Source: Planctomycetota bacterium (GTDB lineage: Bacteria; Planctomycetota; UBA8742; UBA2392). From it: 64,000 nucleotides of DNA. The stretch covers positions 310,001 through 374,000 of the forward strand of contig JACKID010000002.1 of the NCBI GenBank assembly GCA_020638675.1, in the 5' to 3' direction. How positions within the stretch are numbered: position 1 is the stretch's first letter; each line of letters opens with the position of its first letter. The position numbers were made by a program, and so were the translations under genes. Of the stretch, positions 52,056 to 60,532 are shown piece after piece. The notes beneath the pieces were generated by a model. That model saw only the letters and a list, made by a program, of their open reading frames with translations, ran no database searches and had not been told where the DNA came from.

Positions 52056-54122
52056 CTATTCTTTCTCGGACCAGGGGGTCTCGAGGCAGAGCGCGCCCAT
52101 GGCCGTGGCGTACACCCGCCCGCCGGCCGTGCCCCATGCGCCTACCGGGTCCCAGCTGCCGTGTTCATCGAGGTCTTGGGCGAGGCGCCTGCCTTCGTCG
52201 ACGTCGGCGTAGCCACGCTGGTGATCGCAGATGGTCTTGAGCCCCTTCACTCTCCAGGTGTCCCAGCCCGCGCCGCCGACTTTGAAGACGGCACGGCTGG
52301 CCTGGTACCAGTAGTAGAAGTCGATCTTCTCACGCTTCCACGTCGGCATCGCGTCTTCCTCAACGCAGCCGCGCGCGAGCGACTTGATTGTCTTGTCGCG
52401 GGTGTCGGCCTTGCCCATCGCGAGCATGGCGTTGACGTACATGGCGTCCATCGTCGGGTTGTGCTCATACTCCTGAGTGGAGCGCAGACGAGCGTTGTTA
52501 CTGCCGGGGCTGTCGTAGCCGCACTTGGGATAGCCGTTGACGTCGACGGTGACCATCTTGAACCAAGTGTCTGCATCGCTGTAAGCCTTCGTCGAATCAA
52601 ATTCGACGCCCGCCTTCTTTGCGGCATGCAGGGCCATCACCATCCAGCAGGTAACCGAGCTGTCGTTGTTGCCGGGCTGCACGCCGTAGCGCCAGCCGAG
52701 GCCCGGGTTCTGGCACTTCAGGATGAAATCGACGGCCGTGTCGATGATCGGCTTCAGCACGGCATCGCCGGAGAGCCCGTAAATCTCGGCCAGCGCAAGT
52801 GTGCAGATCGCGTGGTTGTAGACGAACCAGTCGTCCTCCTTGTCGCCGAAGCAGCCGTCGTTGTCCTGTACCCTGCGCAGATAGATCACGGCCTGCCGTA
52901 CAGTTGCCCTGTAGTCGCCGCTCTTGTGATCGGCACCGATGCCCGCATAGGCGAGCAACGCAAGCCCGGTCAGTCCGATGTCGCAGGTGGCTTCCCAGCC
53001 CGTGTCGGCCGGGCAGTCCTTGGTGAACTCGGCGTTGCCCGTTTTCTTCGCGGATCCACGGGTGCTGTCAGCCCCGAACTCCGTCGCGCTCCAGTGGCCT
53101 TCCCTTTTCTGGTGGTCGCGCAGCCAGTTCAGCGCCGCCAGCACGCGGTCTTCGTTCTCGCGGACTTCGTCTTTGCCCTTGATCCGGCCCATGAAGTGGC
53201 GAGTGCCGCGATACTCCTCGGGCGCAACCTTGCCGACGCCCGGACGTTGCAAGCGAAACGGCCACCAGACCTGCATGCTCGCGGCCTCGGGCCAGTTGCC
53301 AGGCTTATAGAAGGTCGCACACGCCCGCCCGGCCAGTTCGTACCAGACCCACGCGGCGGGCTCATTGCTTTCGCGTTTCATGGAGTCGATCTTGCCAGGC
53401 ACCGGGGCCACCTCGCGCTTGATGATCTCGATGGCGTCGGCATCGGCATCTGACAGATCCATCGCCAACTTGATGGCGCGTACGAGGTCATCCACCACCT
53501 GCCGGCGCAGTGCTTCTTTCTTCTCGCGCACCGCGGCCGTGTCGTCCTGGCTGAAAATCAGGTCCTCGGCGCGCGCGGCCGTGCGGTCCGCAACGACCCG
53601 TGTGTTCTGGCCGATGCTTGCGCTGAACACGTGCCCGCTGGTGCTGTCTTCGAGCTTCACGGTCACAGCATCGATCACGTTGCGGGTCATGCCCAGGTTG
53701 ATGCGCAGGTAGGCGGCGTCGAGGTCGTCGGACGCGGGTGCGCGGTCTTTGGGCAGCGCCTTCGCTTCGCCGGAGTCGGCGATCGCATAGTGCTCAATGC
53801 CGGCTTCCCGCGCCTTTTCGAGCAACCACCAGAGTACGGCTTCAGGGGCGTGCGAATCGACGTGAAGCACCAGGATGTTCCGGCTGTAGCCGTCCTCATC
53901 GAGACCCGGCCAGCCGGTCTTATCGTCCGAGTAGCCGGCGAAGTTTTTCAGCAGCCCCGGCAGGTCACCCGTCTTCAGTTCAGCGCCGTGACGCTGCCAC
54001 GACCAGCGGCTGCCTTCCGGCTTCAGTTCAAGCAGCGGGACGGTCGGCTTGAATTCTTCGGCGTGGATGAACGGGGCAAACGACAACAGTGCCAGCAGCA
54101 GCATGGCAACAGGCGGCTTCAT
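52056..54122 (-). CDS. Secreted toroid protein with extra N-terminal domain
   Basis: The 688-residue protein has a signal peptide (1-21), an N-terminal domain paralogous to the 49693-50613 protein (about 25-320), and a toroid paralogous to the 50705-51994 protein (VLAALNWLRDHQKREGHWSA, DIGLTGLALLAYAG, QDNDGCFGDKEDDWFVYNHAICTLALAE). The two halves as separate genes nearby indicate duplication with fission or fusion. Function unknown; envelope location. Confidence 0.75.
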   Translation of the reverse strand: MKPPVAMLLLALLSFAPFIHAEEFKPTVPLLELKPEGSRWSWQRHGAELKTGDLPGLLKNFAGYSDDKTGWPGLDEDGYSRNILVLHVDSHAPEAVLWWLLEKAREAGIEHYAIADSGEAKALPKDRAPASDDLDAAYLRINLGMTRNVIDAVTVKLEDSTSGHVFSASIGQNTRVVADRTAARAEDLIFSQDDTAAVREKKEALRRQVVDDLVRAIKLAMDLSDADADAIEIIKREVAPVPGKIDSMKRESNEPAAWVWYELAGRACATFYKPGNWPEAASMQVWWPFRLQRPGVGKVAPEEYRGTRHFMGRIKGKDEVRENEDRVLAALNWLRDHQKREGHWSATEFGADSTRGSAKKTGNAEFTKDCPADTGWEATCDIGLTGLALLAYAGIGADHKSGDYRATVRQAVIYLRRVQDNDGCFGDKEDDWFVYNHAICTLALAEIYGLSGDAVLKPIIDTAVDFILKCQNPGLGWRYGVQPGNNDSSVTCWMVMALHAAKKAGVEFDSTKAYSDADTWFKMVTVDVNGYPKCGYDSPGSNNARLRSTQEYEHNPTMDAMYVNAMLAMGKADTRDKTIKSLARGCVEEDAMPTWKREKIDFYYWYQASRAVFKVGGAGWDTWRVKGLKTICDHQRGYADVDEGRRLAQDLDEHGSWDPVGAWGTAGGRVYATAMGALCLETPWSEKE

Positions 54123-54205
54123 AACAGCCTCCGCAATCGTGTACTTCCCCGGGATTGCAGCTTCATTCTACCCGCTCAACACGGGCAACTGCCTCTAAAA
54201 TGCAA

Positions 54206-54231
54206 ACGGGCCGGCAATGCTGTCGGCCCGT
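54206..54231 (-). terminator. Terminator hairpin after the rhodanese gene
   Basis: ACGGGCCG and CGGCCCGT form an 8-bp stem with a 10-nt loop. On the minus strand the stem is followed by TTTGCATTTT. The plus-strand side also has TTTTT, so it may work both ways. Confidence 0.6.
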
Positions 54232-54235
54232 TTTT

Positions 54236-54568
54236 CTAGGCGTTCGCCATTTCGCCCTCGACGGGCAGGCCGGCTTCGTGCCATTCCTTGATTCCTCCAC
54301 GGTAGTCGTGGACGTTGCGGTAGCCCAGCTCAATGGCCACACGGGCCGCTTTGGTGGAAGCGTCTCAGCTGTAGCCTGCTCAGTAGAACACGAGCATCGC
54401 GTTCACGTCGGCGGGCAGGTGCTCCTTCACCGCGCTGACGCTCAGCTGCTGCGCGCCCTTGATGTGCAGGTTGGCGTAGCTTCCCGGGCCGCGATTGTCG
54501 TACAGCCCGTCCACGCGGCCTGCGTCGAGGGCGCGCTTCAGTTCGTCTCTTGCAATGACCTTGATCAT
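54236..54568 (-). CDS. Rhodanese-type protein with two in-frame TGA codons (putative double selenoprotein)
   Basis: From the ATG at 54568 (AAGGGG upstream) the frame runs 110 codons to TAG at 54236, with TGA at codons 63 (54382-54380) and 68 (54367-54365). Reading TGA as Sec gives FYUAGYSUDAS, aligned with the usual rhodanese YC-x4-CxAS, then VAIELGYRNVHDYRGGIKEW and EAGLPVEG, the normal C-terminal half. Both TGAs fall exactly where Cys occurs, including the catalytic Cys. A GGCC-CGTGT-GGCC hairpin 18 nt after the second TGA is a possible SECIS. The genome has a Sec-type selD. The only alternative, a rhodanese dead at its active site, is unlikely since the 3' half is intact. Confidence 0.85.
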
Positions 54569-54759
54569 GCGATTCCGCCCCTTCTCTCCTTGCTGGTATA
54601 ACGGCGCATAAATCCCGGTCTCTTCCGGCTTTATCGTGCCGAAGCGGTTGCTATGCTGCCGCGCCATAAAGCTGTGGCGGGTTGTGGAATAGTGGACCGG
54701 TGTTGTCTACTATGCGCCCTCGCCCGATACGGGCCACGAAAGAAGCAGGAGAAAGCACC

Positions 54760-54990
54760 ATGCCGGACCCCAACGAAAAGTGGGAAGACAACCTTCCGGG
54801 GCCGTGGTACGTCGACAAGAGCTGCATTTTCTGCGGACTCTGCCCGCAGCTTGCGCCGGAGAATTTCCGCGAGTCTGAAGACGGCACCCACGACCTGGTT
54901 TACAAGCAGCCCGAGAACGACGAAGAAAAGGCCCAGTGCGAAGACGCCGCGGCCCAGTGCCCAGTGCAGGCCATCGGCGCTGACGGATAG
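54760..54990 (+). CDS. Small single-cluster ferredoxin
   Basis: The ATG at 54760 follows AGGAG; a longer frame has no site. The 76-residue protein has C22-x2-C25-x2-C28 and C67-P, with C60 as an extra residue, matching single [4Fe-4S] ferredoxins of the CxxCxxC...CP class. Such ferredoxins can donate electrons to sulfite reductase or other enzymes. It is divergent from the rhodanese gene and followed by a strong terminator. Confidence 0.85.
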   Translation: MPDPNEKWEDNLPGPWYVDKSCIFCGLCPQLAPENFRESEDGTHDLVYKQPENDEEKAQCEDAAAQCPVQAIGADG

Positions 54991-55007
54991 CCTGATCTCC
55001 CACCCAA

Positions 55008-55036
55008 ACACCCGGCCCCGGCCGGGTGTTTTCGTT
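55008..55036 (+). terminator. Rho-independent terminator after the ferredoxin gene
   Basis: ACACCCGGCC and GGCCGGGTGT form a perfect 10-bp stem with a 2-nt loop, followed by TTTTCGTTT. Confidence 0.85.
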
Positions 55037-55103
55037 TCACACAAGCCACTCCTCTGAAAGCACTTGCCAGGCAGGACTGCGTGCGCGCAAGAAACTGCAA
55101 TCA

Positions 55104-55226
55104 GTCAGGATGGACAGGAAGCGAGAGGATGCTGCACTTGCGGCAGCGAGCCGAGCCCCCGTTCGGAAGGTGTGCAGGGCGGCACTGTTTCGAGCCCGCA
55201 TCCGTTCCCCTCCTGTCCATCCTGAC
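55104..55226. repeat. 16-bp inverted repeat flanking a structured spacer
   Basis: GTCAGGATGGACAGGA (55104-55119) and TCCTGTCCATCCTGAC (55211-55226) are perfect inverted copies. Inner complementary pairs GGATGC/GCATCC and CTGCAC/GTGCAG suggest a long cruciform. It lies in the 5' region of trmB and contains no gene I can see. It may be a small non-autonomous element or an RNA structure. Confidence 0.6.
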
Positions 55227-55278
55227 AAACGCCGTTGCAGTACCTTGCCAACCGCGCGCGACGCCCTACTTTGCGGGC

Positions 55279-55908
55279 ATGACCTCGCCCGTGGACATTT
55301 CGCCGGTTGCGCTTGAGCAGATCCCGCAGATCCAGGATCGCCGCTACGACTTCCGCGAAGTCTTCGGCAACGACGCGCCCGTCGAGCTCGAACTCGGCAT
55401 CGGCAAAGGCCGCTTCCTGATCCAGCAGGCGGGAACCCGCCCCCAGACAAACTTCGTGGGCGTCGAGTGGGCCAGCCGCTACTACCGCCTGGTCGCCGAA
55501 CGCGCCGCCAAGCGGGGGCTCAGCAACCTGCGCGTGCTGCGTGACGACGCCGGCAAGGTCGTGCGCGACAATGTAGCCGACAACTGCATCAGCGTGCTGC
55601 ACGTCTACTTTCCCGACCCGTGGCCGAAGGCCAAACACAACAAGCGCCGCCTGATACAGCCGCCGTTCGCCATCGAGGCCGCCCGCATCCTCCACGACGG
55701 CGGGCTGGTGCGGCTCGCGACCGATCACGAAGACTACGCCGTGCAGATGGAGCAGGTGTTCCGTGAAGACCCGCATTTCACCCAGACCTTCCGCGCCATC
55801 GGCGACGCCGCCCCCGAAGGCGTCACCAACTGGGAAGTCAAGTTCCGCCGCGAGGGGCGAACCATCCACAAGTTCGAGTTCACGCGGAAGCCTCGCGAAT
55901 CCGCATGA
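55279..55908 (+). CDS. trmB: tRNA (guanine-N7-)-methyltransferase
   Basis: The ATG at 55279 gives 209 residues, the family size; a longer frame runs through the inverted repeat. Motifs ELELGIGKGRFLIQQA (SAM site), VYFPDPWPKAKHNKRRLIQ and TDHEDYAVQM are those of TrmB, which methylates G46 of tRNA. Confidence 0.93.
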   Translation: MTSPVDISPVALEQIPQIQDRRYDFREVFGNDAPVELELGIGKGRFLIQQAGTRPQTNFVGVEWASRYYRLVAERAAKRGLSNLRVLRDDAGKVVRDNVADNCISVLHVYFPDPWPKAKHNKRRLIQPPFAIEAARILHDGGLVRLATDHEDYAVQMEQVFREDPHFTQTFRAIGDAAPEGVTNWEVKFRREGRTIHKFEFTRKPRESA

Positions 55909-56030
55909 AGGAAGCATTATCGGACGTGCTTTCCACGGCGCCCCGGTTGCATCTTCCCCCCTTGTCTGCGACAATTCAGGCCCTCTTTTGGGCCCCGGAA
56001 GTACATACGTCACCCCGTCGGAGTTGATGC

Positions 56031-57146
56031 ATGCGCAGGATGATTGTGGCCGCAGTTGCGGTTGTGGCACTCTTCGCCGCTGGCTGCCAGGACAATGAGG
56101 CACGAAACCAGAACGCCAAGCTGCAGGCCGAGCTTGATGCCATGAAGGCCAAGCAGTCGGGCGGCGGCAATGACGCCCTGATCGCCCTGCTGGCGAACCA
56201 GAACAAGGGCGGCGACAGCAGCGCGCTTGAGCGCAAGCTCACCTCGCTGGCCGAAGACATCAACGCCGGCCAGGACAAGATCGAAAAGAAACTCGAGGAT
56301 TCGGACGGCGCGAACAAGAAGCGCATGGACGACCTCGAGGACAAGCTCAAGCAGGTCAATGACCTGCAGTCGACCATCACCACGCTCAAGACGATGATTG
56401 AGTCGCTTGAAACCAAGGTGAAGAACGTCGACCCGAACGAGGTCCTGAACGCCCAGAAAGAGCTGATCAACAAGGAAGCCGACCTGCGCATGGAAAAGCA
56501 GGCCCGGGCAGCGGCCGAGTCGCAGATCGAAGACCTCAAGAAGCAGCTCGCGGACGCGCAGGCCGAGATCGAAACGGTCAAGGGCGAGATGGTCGGGCTG
56601 CAGGGCTCGGACATCAGCAAGCACCCGGACTACAAGGCCCTCGAATCCGAGAACCGCAAGCTGAAGAGCGACCTCAAGAACGCGCAGACCGACTACGACA
56701 ACCTGAAGCGCCAGTACGACGCGATGGTGGAACAGTTGAAGAAGGGCTCAAACCCCGTTCCTGAAGAGCCGGGCCCGGCGGTCGACGACTACGATTTCTC
56801 CGGCAGCGTGACCGAGGTCAGCAAGGGCTCGCGCCCGGATGGCCCCAGCTACCTGCTGATCGCAAGCCTGAAGGGCACCGTGCCCGCCATCGGCACCGAG
56901 ATGGTAGTGCTGGATGCCAAGCAGAACCCGGTATGCCGCGTCAAGATCGTGCGCCACTACCACTTCAGCGACAACGAAGACCTGCCCGTTGAGGAAGTCG
57001 GCTGCCAGACCATCGACGAACAGGTCTCGCGCCCGGTGGCAAAGGGCGACACGGTTGCCTACGTGAAGAAGAAGGACGAAACCGGCGGCGACAACTCCGG
57101 CAAGTCCGACGCCGATGCAAACAAGGGCAGCGCGGGCGGCGATTAA
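56031..57146 (+). CDS. Coiled-coil lipoprotein
   Basis: The 371-residue protein has a lipoprotein signal ending VALFAAGC (Cys at 19), a long heptad-rich coiled coil (about residues 25-245; repeated Lys/Glu/Leu), and a C-terminal domain of about 90 residues (YDFSGSVTEV...VVLDAKQNPVCRVKIVRHYHFSD) resembling a small beta-barrel. A GGAG 9 nt upstream supports the start. It is followed by a strong hairpin and the protease gene. Role probably in the cell envelope. Confidence 0.75.
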   Translation: MRRMIVAAVAVVALFAAGCQDNEARNQNAKLQAELDAMKAKQSGGGNDALIALLANQNKGGDSSALERKLTSLAEDINAGQDKIEKKLEDSDGANKKRMDDLEDKLKQVNDLQSTITTLKTMIESLETKVKNVDPNEVLNAQKELINKEADLRMEKQARAAAESQIEDLKKQLADAQAEIETVKGEMVGLQGSDISKHPDYKALESENRKLKSDLKNAQTDYDNLKRQYDAMVEQLKKGSNPVPEEPGPAVDDYDFSGSVTEVSKGSRPDGPSYLLIASLKGTVPAIGTEMVVLDAKQNPVCRVKIVRHYHFSDNEDLPVEEVGCQTIDEQVSRPVAKGDTVAYVKKKDETGGDNSGKSDADANKGSAGGD

Positions 57147-57175
57147 TCGGCCGTCAAAGGGCTGAAAACCGTACA

Positions 57176-57212
57176 AGCAAAGGGGCGCGTGGCCAACCCG
57201 CGCCCCTTTGCT
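57176..57212 (+). terminator. Long hairpin between the lipoprotein and protease genes
   Basis: AGCAAAGGGGCGCG and CGCGCCCCTTTGCT form a perfect 14-bp stem with a 9-nt loop; the T-content after it is modest. It could terminate the lipoprotein message or regulate the protease gene, whose ATG is 33 nt further on. Confidence 0.65.
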
Positions 57213-57245
57213 ATGCTGGCCAAGCCAATTGATTCGAGGACGCAG

Positions 57246-59378
57246 ATGAAATACTTCGTCGCCCTGATGCTGGCCCTGCTGATCGCGCCGGCCGCCCTGT
57301 CCGCCCAGGACAACAAACTCAGCGAAGAGGCCGGCAAGCTGCTCGACCGCGTCGCCAAGCGCCCGGAAAAGGCCTGGGACTACGCGTTCGCGCTGCGCAA
57401 CATGCTTGAGGCCGAGGGCGGCAGCGGGCTGATCGCCGACTTTGAACGCGGGCTCGACAACGAGTCCGAAGCCGTACGCATGGTGTGCAGCCAGCTGGTA
57501 CTGCTGCACGGCACCCCCGAGCTGGCATTCGAGGCCTGGGGCGGCCTGATCGAGAGTGAAGACAGCGCCATCGTCGAGGCCGTCGCCATGATGATCAGCG
57601 CCGAAGGCCCCGAAGACGAAGAGTTGATTGAGCATCTGCGCGGCGCGTGGGAAGACAGCGAAGACCTGTCCGCCGGCGCACGCACCGCACTGTGCGAAGC
57701 GCTGCTTGTAACCGAGAAGGACGAGCTGGCCCTCGAGCAGTTGCGCGAGTTCCTGTCGTCGCCGGACCACGAGCTGGTCGGGCGCTCGGCGCTGGTGCTG
57801 TCCGAGCGCGGCCACCCGGCCGAGGTCGCCGCCCGCATCGACACGCTCAGCAAGGAGCCGGGCGACATCGGGCGCCTGGCGCGCATCGGGCGCGAAGTCG
57901 TCAAGATCGACCAGGCCGTGGAAGACCACAAGTCCGGCAAGTTCAAGCGCAAGGACTACCTGGTCGAGACCGAAATCCGCACGATCCGCAAGCATTACGT
58001 GGATGACTACTTCATCTACGCCGACAAGCACAATGAGCTCAGCGGCGAGAACCTCGTCGACAACGCCTGCCGCGCCATGTGCGCCGCGACCGATCGCTAT
58101 GCCGCCTACATGACGCGCAAAGAGATCGACGACATGAACCAGGACCAGGAAGGCAACTACGTCGGCATCGGCGCGCACGTCGCGGTCGGCGACGACGGTC
58201 TGATCTACATCACCCAGCCGATCTACGAAGGCCCCGGCTACAAGGCCGGCATCCGCAGCGGCGACAAGCTGGTCGCAATCCTCGGGCCGGACGGCAACCG
58301 CGTGGACCTGACCGGCATCTCGCTTGAGGAAGGCGTCAGCCATGTTCGCGGCCCCGAAAACAGCACGGCGACAGTGTTCATCAAACGCCGCGGCAACGAG
58401 GGCGAAATCAAGCTCGAGATTCCGCGCACCATGGTGCACGTCGACACGGCGCTTGAAGAGATGCTGCCGGGCCAGGTCGGCTACGTGCGCCTGACCCGCT
58501 TCGGCGCCAACAGCGCCAAGGACATGAAGGAGTCGCTCGACAACCTGCGCAAGCTGGGCATGAAGTCCCTGATCCTCGACCTGCGCGACAACCCGGGCGG
58601 GCAGCTCTCGGCCGTGATCGAGATCGCCGACATGTTCCTGCCCAAGGGCGCGGTCATAAGCAGCACCGGCGGTCGCTTCGGCGACTGGAAAGGCCGCCAG
58701 CGCCCCTTCCGCTCCGACGGCGGCGACTACAACGACATCCCGATGGTCGTGTTCATTGACGAAAACAGCGCCTCGGGCAGTGAGATGCTGTCCGGCGCGC
58801 TGAAGGACAACGACCGCGCTACGCTGATCGGGCGTGCCAGCTTCGGCAAGGGCATCGGCCAGAGCTTCTTCACGGTCGACAACAGCGGCGGCTCGCGCGT
58901 GCTGAAGTGCACGGTGTTCCGCTACTTCCTGCCCAGCGGCATCAGCATTGACCGCTACGAAGGCGAAGGCGGCGTGACCCCGCACATCACCATGGACCGC
59001 GACCTGCTCGAGGCGTGGGAGGTCTACGCGATCGACAAGCTGCGCGACAGCAACAAGCTGCAGGACTACCTCGACGAGCACTACAAGGGCGCCGCCAAGG
59101 CCGAGTACATGAAGCTGGCGACGTTCGACGCGCTGGACACCGCCATGTGGCCGGACTTCGACAAGCTGTATGCGTCGCTGAACACGCCGCTCGCGCGCGA
59201 CGACGTCCGCCGCGAGCTGCGCTTCGCCCTGCGCACACGCGTGCAGGACGACCGCGGCGCAGAGTTCACCCAGAACTTCCAGGAAGACAGCGTCATCCTG
59301 CGCGGCGTGAAAGAACTGTTCGCCAAGACCAAGCAGGACACCAACAGCGTCCCCGAATACAAGGCGGTCATGAAGTAA
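57246..59378 (+). CDS. C-terminal processing peptidase (S41A) with HEAT-like N-terminus
   Basis: The ATG at 57246 begins a signal peptide (MKYFVALMLALLIAPAALSAQ). The 710-residue product has a helical, HEAT-like region (about 25-230), a PDZ domain (about 305-395, QEGNYVGIGAHV... with GYKAGIRSGDKLVAI) and an S41 domain with LILDLRDNPGGQLSAV, the Ser box ENSASGSE (near residue 510) and the Lys motif SFGKGIGQ. It likely trims envelope proteins in the periplasm. Confidence 0.9.
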   Translation: MKYFVALMLALLIAPAALSAQDNKLSEEAGKLLDRVAKRPEKAWDYAFALRNMLEAEGGSGLIADFERGLDNESEAVRMVCSQLVLLHGTPELAFEAWGGLIESEDSAIVEAVAMMISAEGPEDEELIEHLRGAWEDSEDLSAGARTALCEALLVTEKDELALEQLREFLSSPDHELVGRSALVLSERGHPAEVAARIDTLSKEPGDIGRLARIGREVVKIDQAVEDHKSGKFKRKDYLVETEIRTIRKHYVDDYFIYADKHNELSGENLVDNACRAMCAATDRYAAYMTRKEIDDMNQDQEGNYVGIGAHVAVGDDGLIYITQPIYEGPGYKAGIRSGDKLVAILGPDGNRVDLTGISLEEGVSHVRGPENSTATVFIKRRGNEGEIKLEIPRTMVHVDTALEEMLPGQVGYVRLTRFGANSAKDMKESLDNLRKLGMKSLILDLRDNPGGQLSAVIEIADMFLPKGAVISSTGGRFGDWKGRQRPFRSDGGDYNDIPMVVFIDENSASGSEMLSGALKDNDRATLIGRASFGKGIGQSFFTVDNSGGSRVLKCTVFRYFLPSGISIDRYEGEGGVTPHITMDRDLLEAWEVYAIDKLRDSNKLQDYLDEHYKGAAKAEYMKLATFDALDTAMWPDFDKLYASLNTPLARDDVRRELRFALRTRVQDDRGAEFTQNFQEDSVILRGVKELFAKTKQDTNSVPEYKAVMK

Positions 59379-59379
59379 C

Positions 59380-59482
59380 GTGTTGCGGGCGTCCCGCCCG
59401 CAGTCGCGGGGGGGGGGGGCCCCCCCCCCCGCGACTTGTTAACCCGCTCGCGAAGGCATTGCGGGCGAGACGCCCGCAACAC
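59380..59482. repeat. BIME-like inverted REP pair around a G12C11 palindrome
   Basis: Two 8-bp hairpins (TGCGGGCG-TCC-CGCCCGCA at 59384-59402 and TGCGGGCG-AGA-CGCCCGCA at 59460-59478) stand in inverted relation within a 14-bp outer repeat (GTGTTGCGGGCGTC with GACGCCCGCAACAC). Between them GTCGC, 12 G, 11 C and GCGAC form a near-perfect palindrome at 59403-59435. The first hairpin has the GGCGTCCCGCC core seen in the REP at 43745. Confidence 0.75.
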
Positions 59483-59493
59483 ATGCTCTTCAC

Positions 59494-60528
59494 ATGAAGC
59501 AGGTCCTCAAACAGCTGCGCCGTTTCCTGCCGCTGGCATTCAGCCTGGCGGTGCTGGTGTACCTGTTCGGCTACCGCACCGACCCCGTCGAGAACTGGAA
59601 CACAGCCCGCAGCGTCACGCCCTCGATGCTCTACATCGCGCTGCTGCTTGGCCTCGTCAGCTTCGTGTTCCAGGCCGTGCGCCTGAAGATCCTGGTCGAG
59701 GTGCTGGGCCACAAGGTCAGCCTGACGCGCATGCTGGTCTACACGCTGATCGGGCAGTTCTACAACTCGGCCATCCCCGGCGGCTCCGTCGGAGGCGACG
59801 CGATCAAGGCGCTTTACCTGTCCAACGCGACACGCAGCAAGCCGCAGGCCTTCGCGGCCGTGCTGGTGGACCGCCTGTGCGGGCTGTTCATGCTGGCAAC
59901 GCTGGCGCTGCTGGTGCTGCTCCCGAGCATCGGCGAAGAATCCATGCGGCAGGCCGCGGCCGTGATCATCGTGTTCACCGGCGGCGCTACGCTGGCGATT
60001 GTCAGCATGACCAGCCGGCGCATCCGCAAGCTGGTGCCCAGTGGATTGTCGAGCCGCCTGCCGTTCCACGACACGATCCGCGCGTTCGACGAAGCGATGC
60101 AGATCTACCGTGGCCACAAGAAGGGGCTGGTGCTCGCGCTGCTGCTGAGCGTGCTGCCGCAGGCGGGCTGGATCGGGATGCACATCGCGGTCGGGCAGGG
60201 CATCGGGATTCAACTCATCTGGACGGACTACGCGGTGCTGATCCCGGTCGCGGGCATGGTGGCAGCGCTGCCGATCAGCTTCGGCGGCTGGGGCGTCGGC
60301 GAGGCCGCGAGCGTGCACTTCTTCGGGCTGCGCGGAATCGGTAAAGTGGAGGCACAGGTGCTGTCCCTGATGGGCCGCCTGATCCAGCTTGTGTGGGCGC
60401 TCGTCGGGCTGCCGCTAAGCTGGGCCCTGCCGCGACCAAAAGACATCAGCGCGGCCGTGCACGGAGACGCCGTCCTGCCCGACAAGCAAGTGGAAGCAGC
60501 AGCGGAGGCCCCAAGCCCCAGGCCCTGA
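59494..60528 (+). CDS. YbhN/UPF0104-type membrane protein (LPG synthase TM-like)
   Basis: The 344-residue protein has about eight hydrophobic segments and the family motif GQFYNSAIPGGSVGGDAIKALYL, plus AGMVAALPISFGGWGVGEAA. The family covers the transmembrane part of lysylphosphatidylglycerol synthase and putative lipid flippases; this protein lacks the soluble transferase domain, so a lipid-transport role is likelier. It begins 11 bp after the BIME-like structure and precedes a VWA gene by 4 nt. Confidence 0.85.
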   Translation: MKQVLKQLRRFLPLAFSLAVLVYLFGYRTDPVENWNTARSVTPSMLYIALLLGLVSFVFQAVRLKILVEVLGHKVSLTRMLVYTLIGQFYNSAIPGGSVGGDAIKALYLSNATRSKPQAFAAVLVDRLCGLFMLATLALLVLLPSIGEESMRQAAAVIIVFTGGATLAIVSMTSRRIRKLVPSGLSSRLPFHDTIRAFDEAMQIYRGHKKGLVLALLLSVLPQAGWIGMHIAVGQGIGIQLIWTDYAVLIPVAGMVAALPISFGGWGVGEAASVHFFGLRGIGKVEAQVLSLMGRLIQLVWALVGLPLSWALPRPKDISAAVHGDAVLPDKQVEAAAEAPSPRP

Positions 60529-60532
60529 TTCT

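Noticed and set aside
55081..55278. N-terminal extension of trmB of 66 codons
   Set aside because: It reads through the inverted repeat and gives a sequence unlike the family; the internal ATG at 55279 fits the usual length.
56748..59081. Very long open frame (777 codons) on the minus strand across the lipoprotein and protease genes
   Set aside because: It is antisense to two well-supported genes with known domains. Its translation is Val/Ala/Asp/His-rich without any motif, the usual result of G+C-rich codon use read on the opposite strand.
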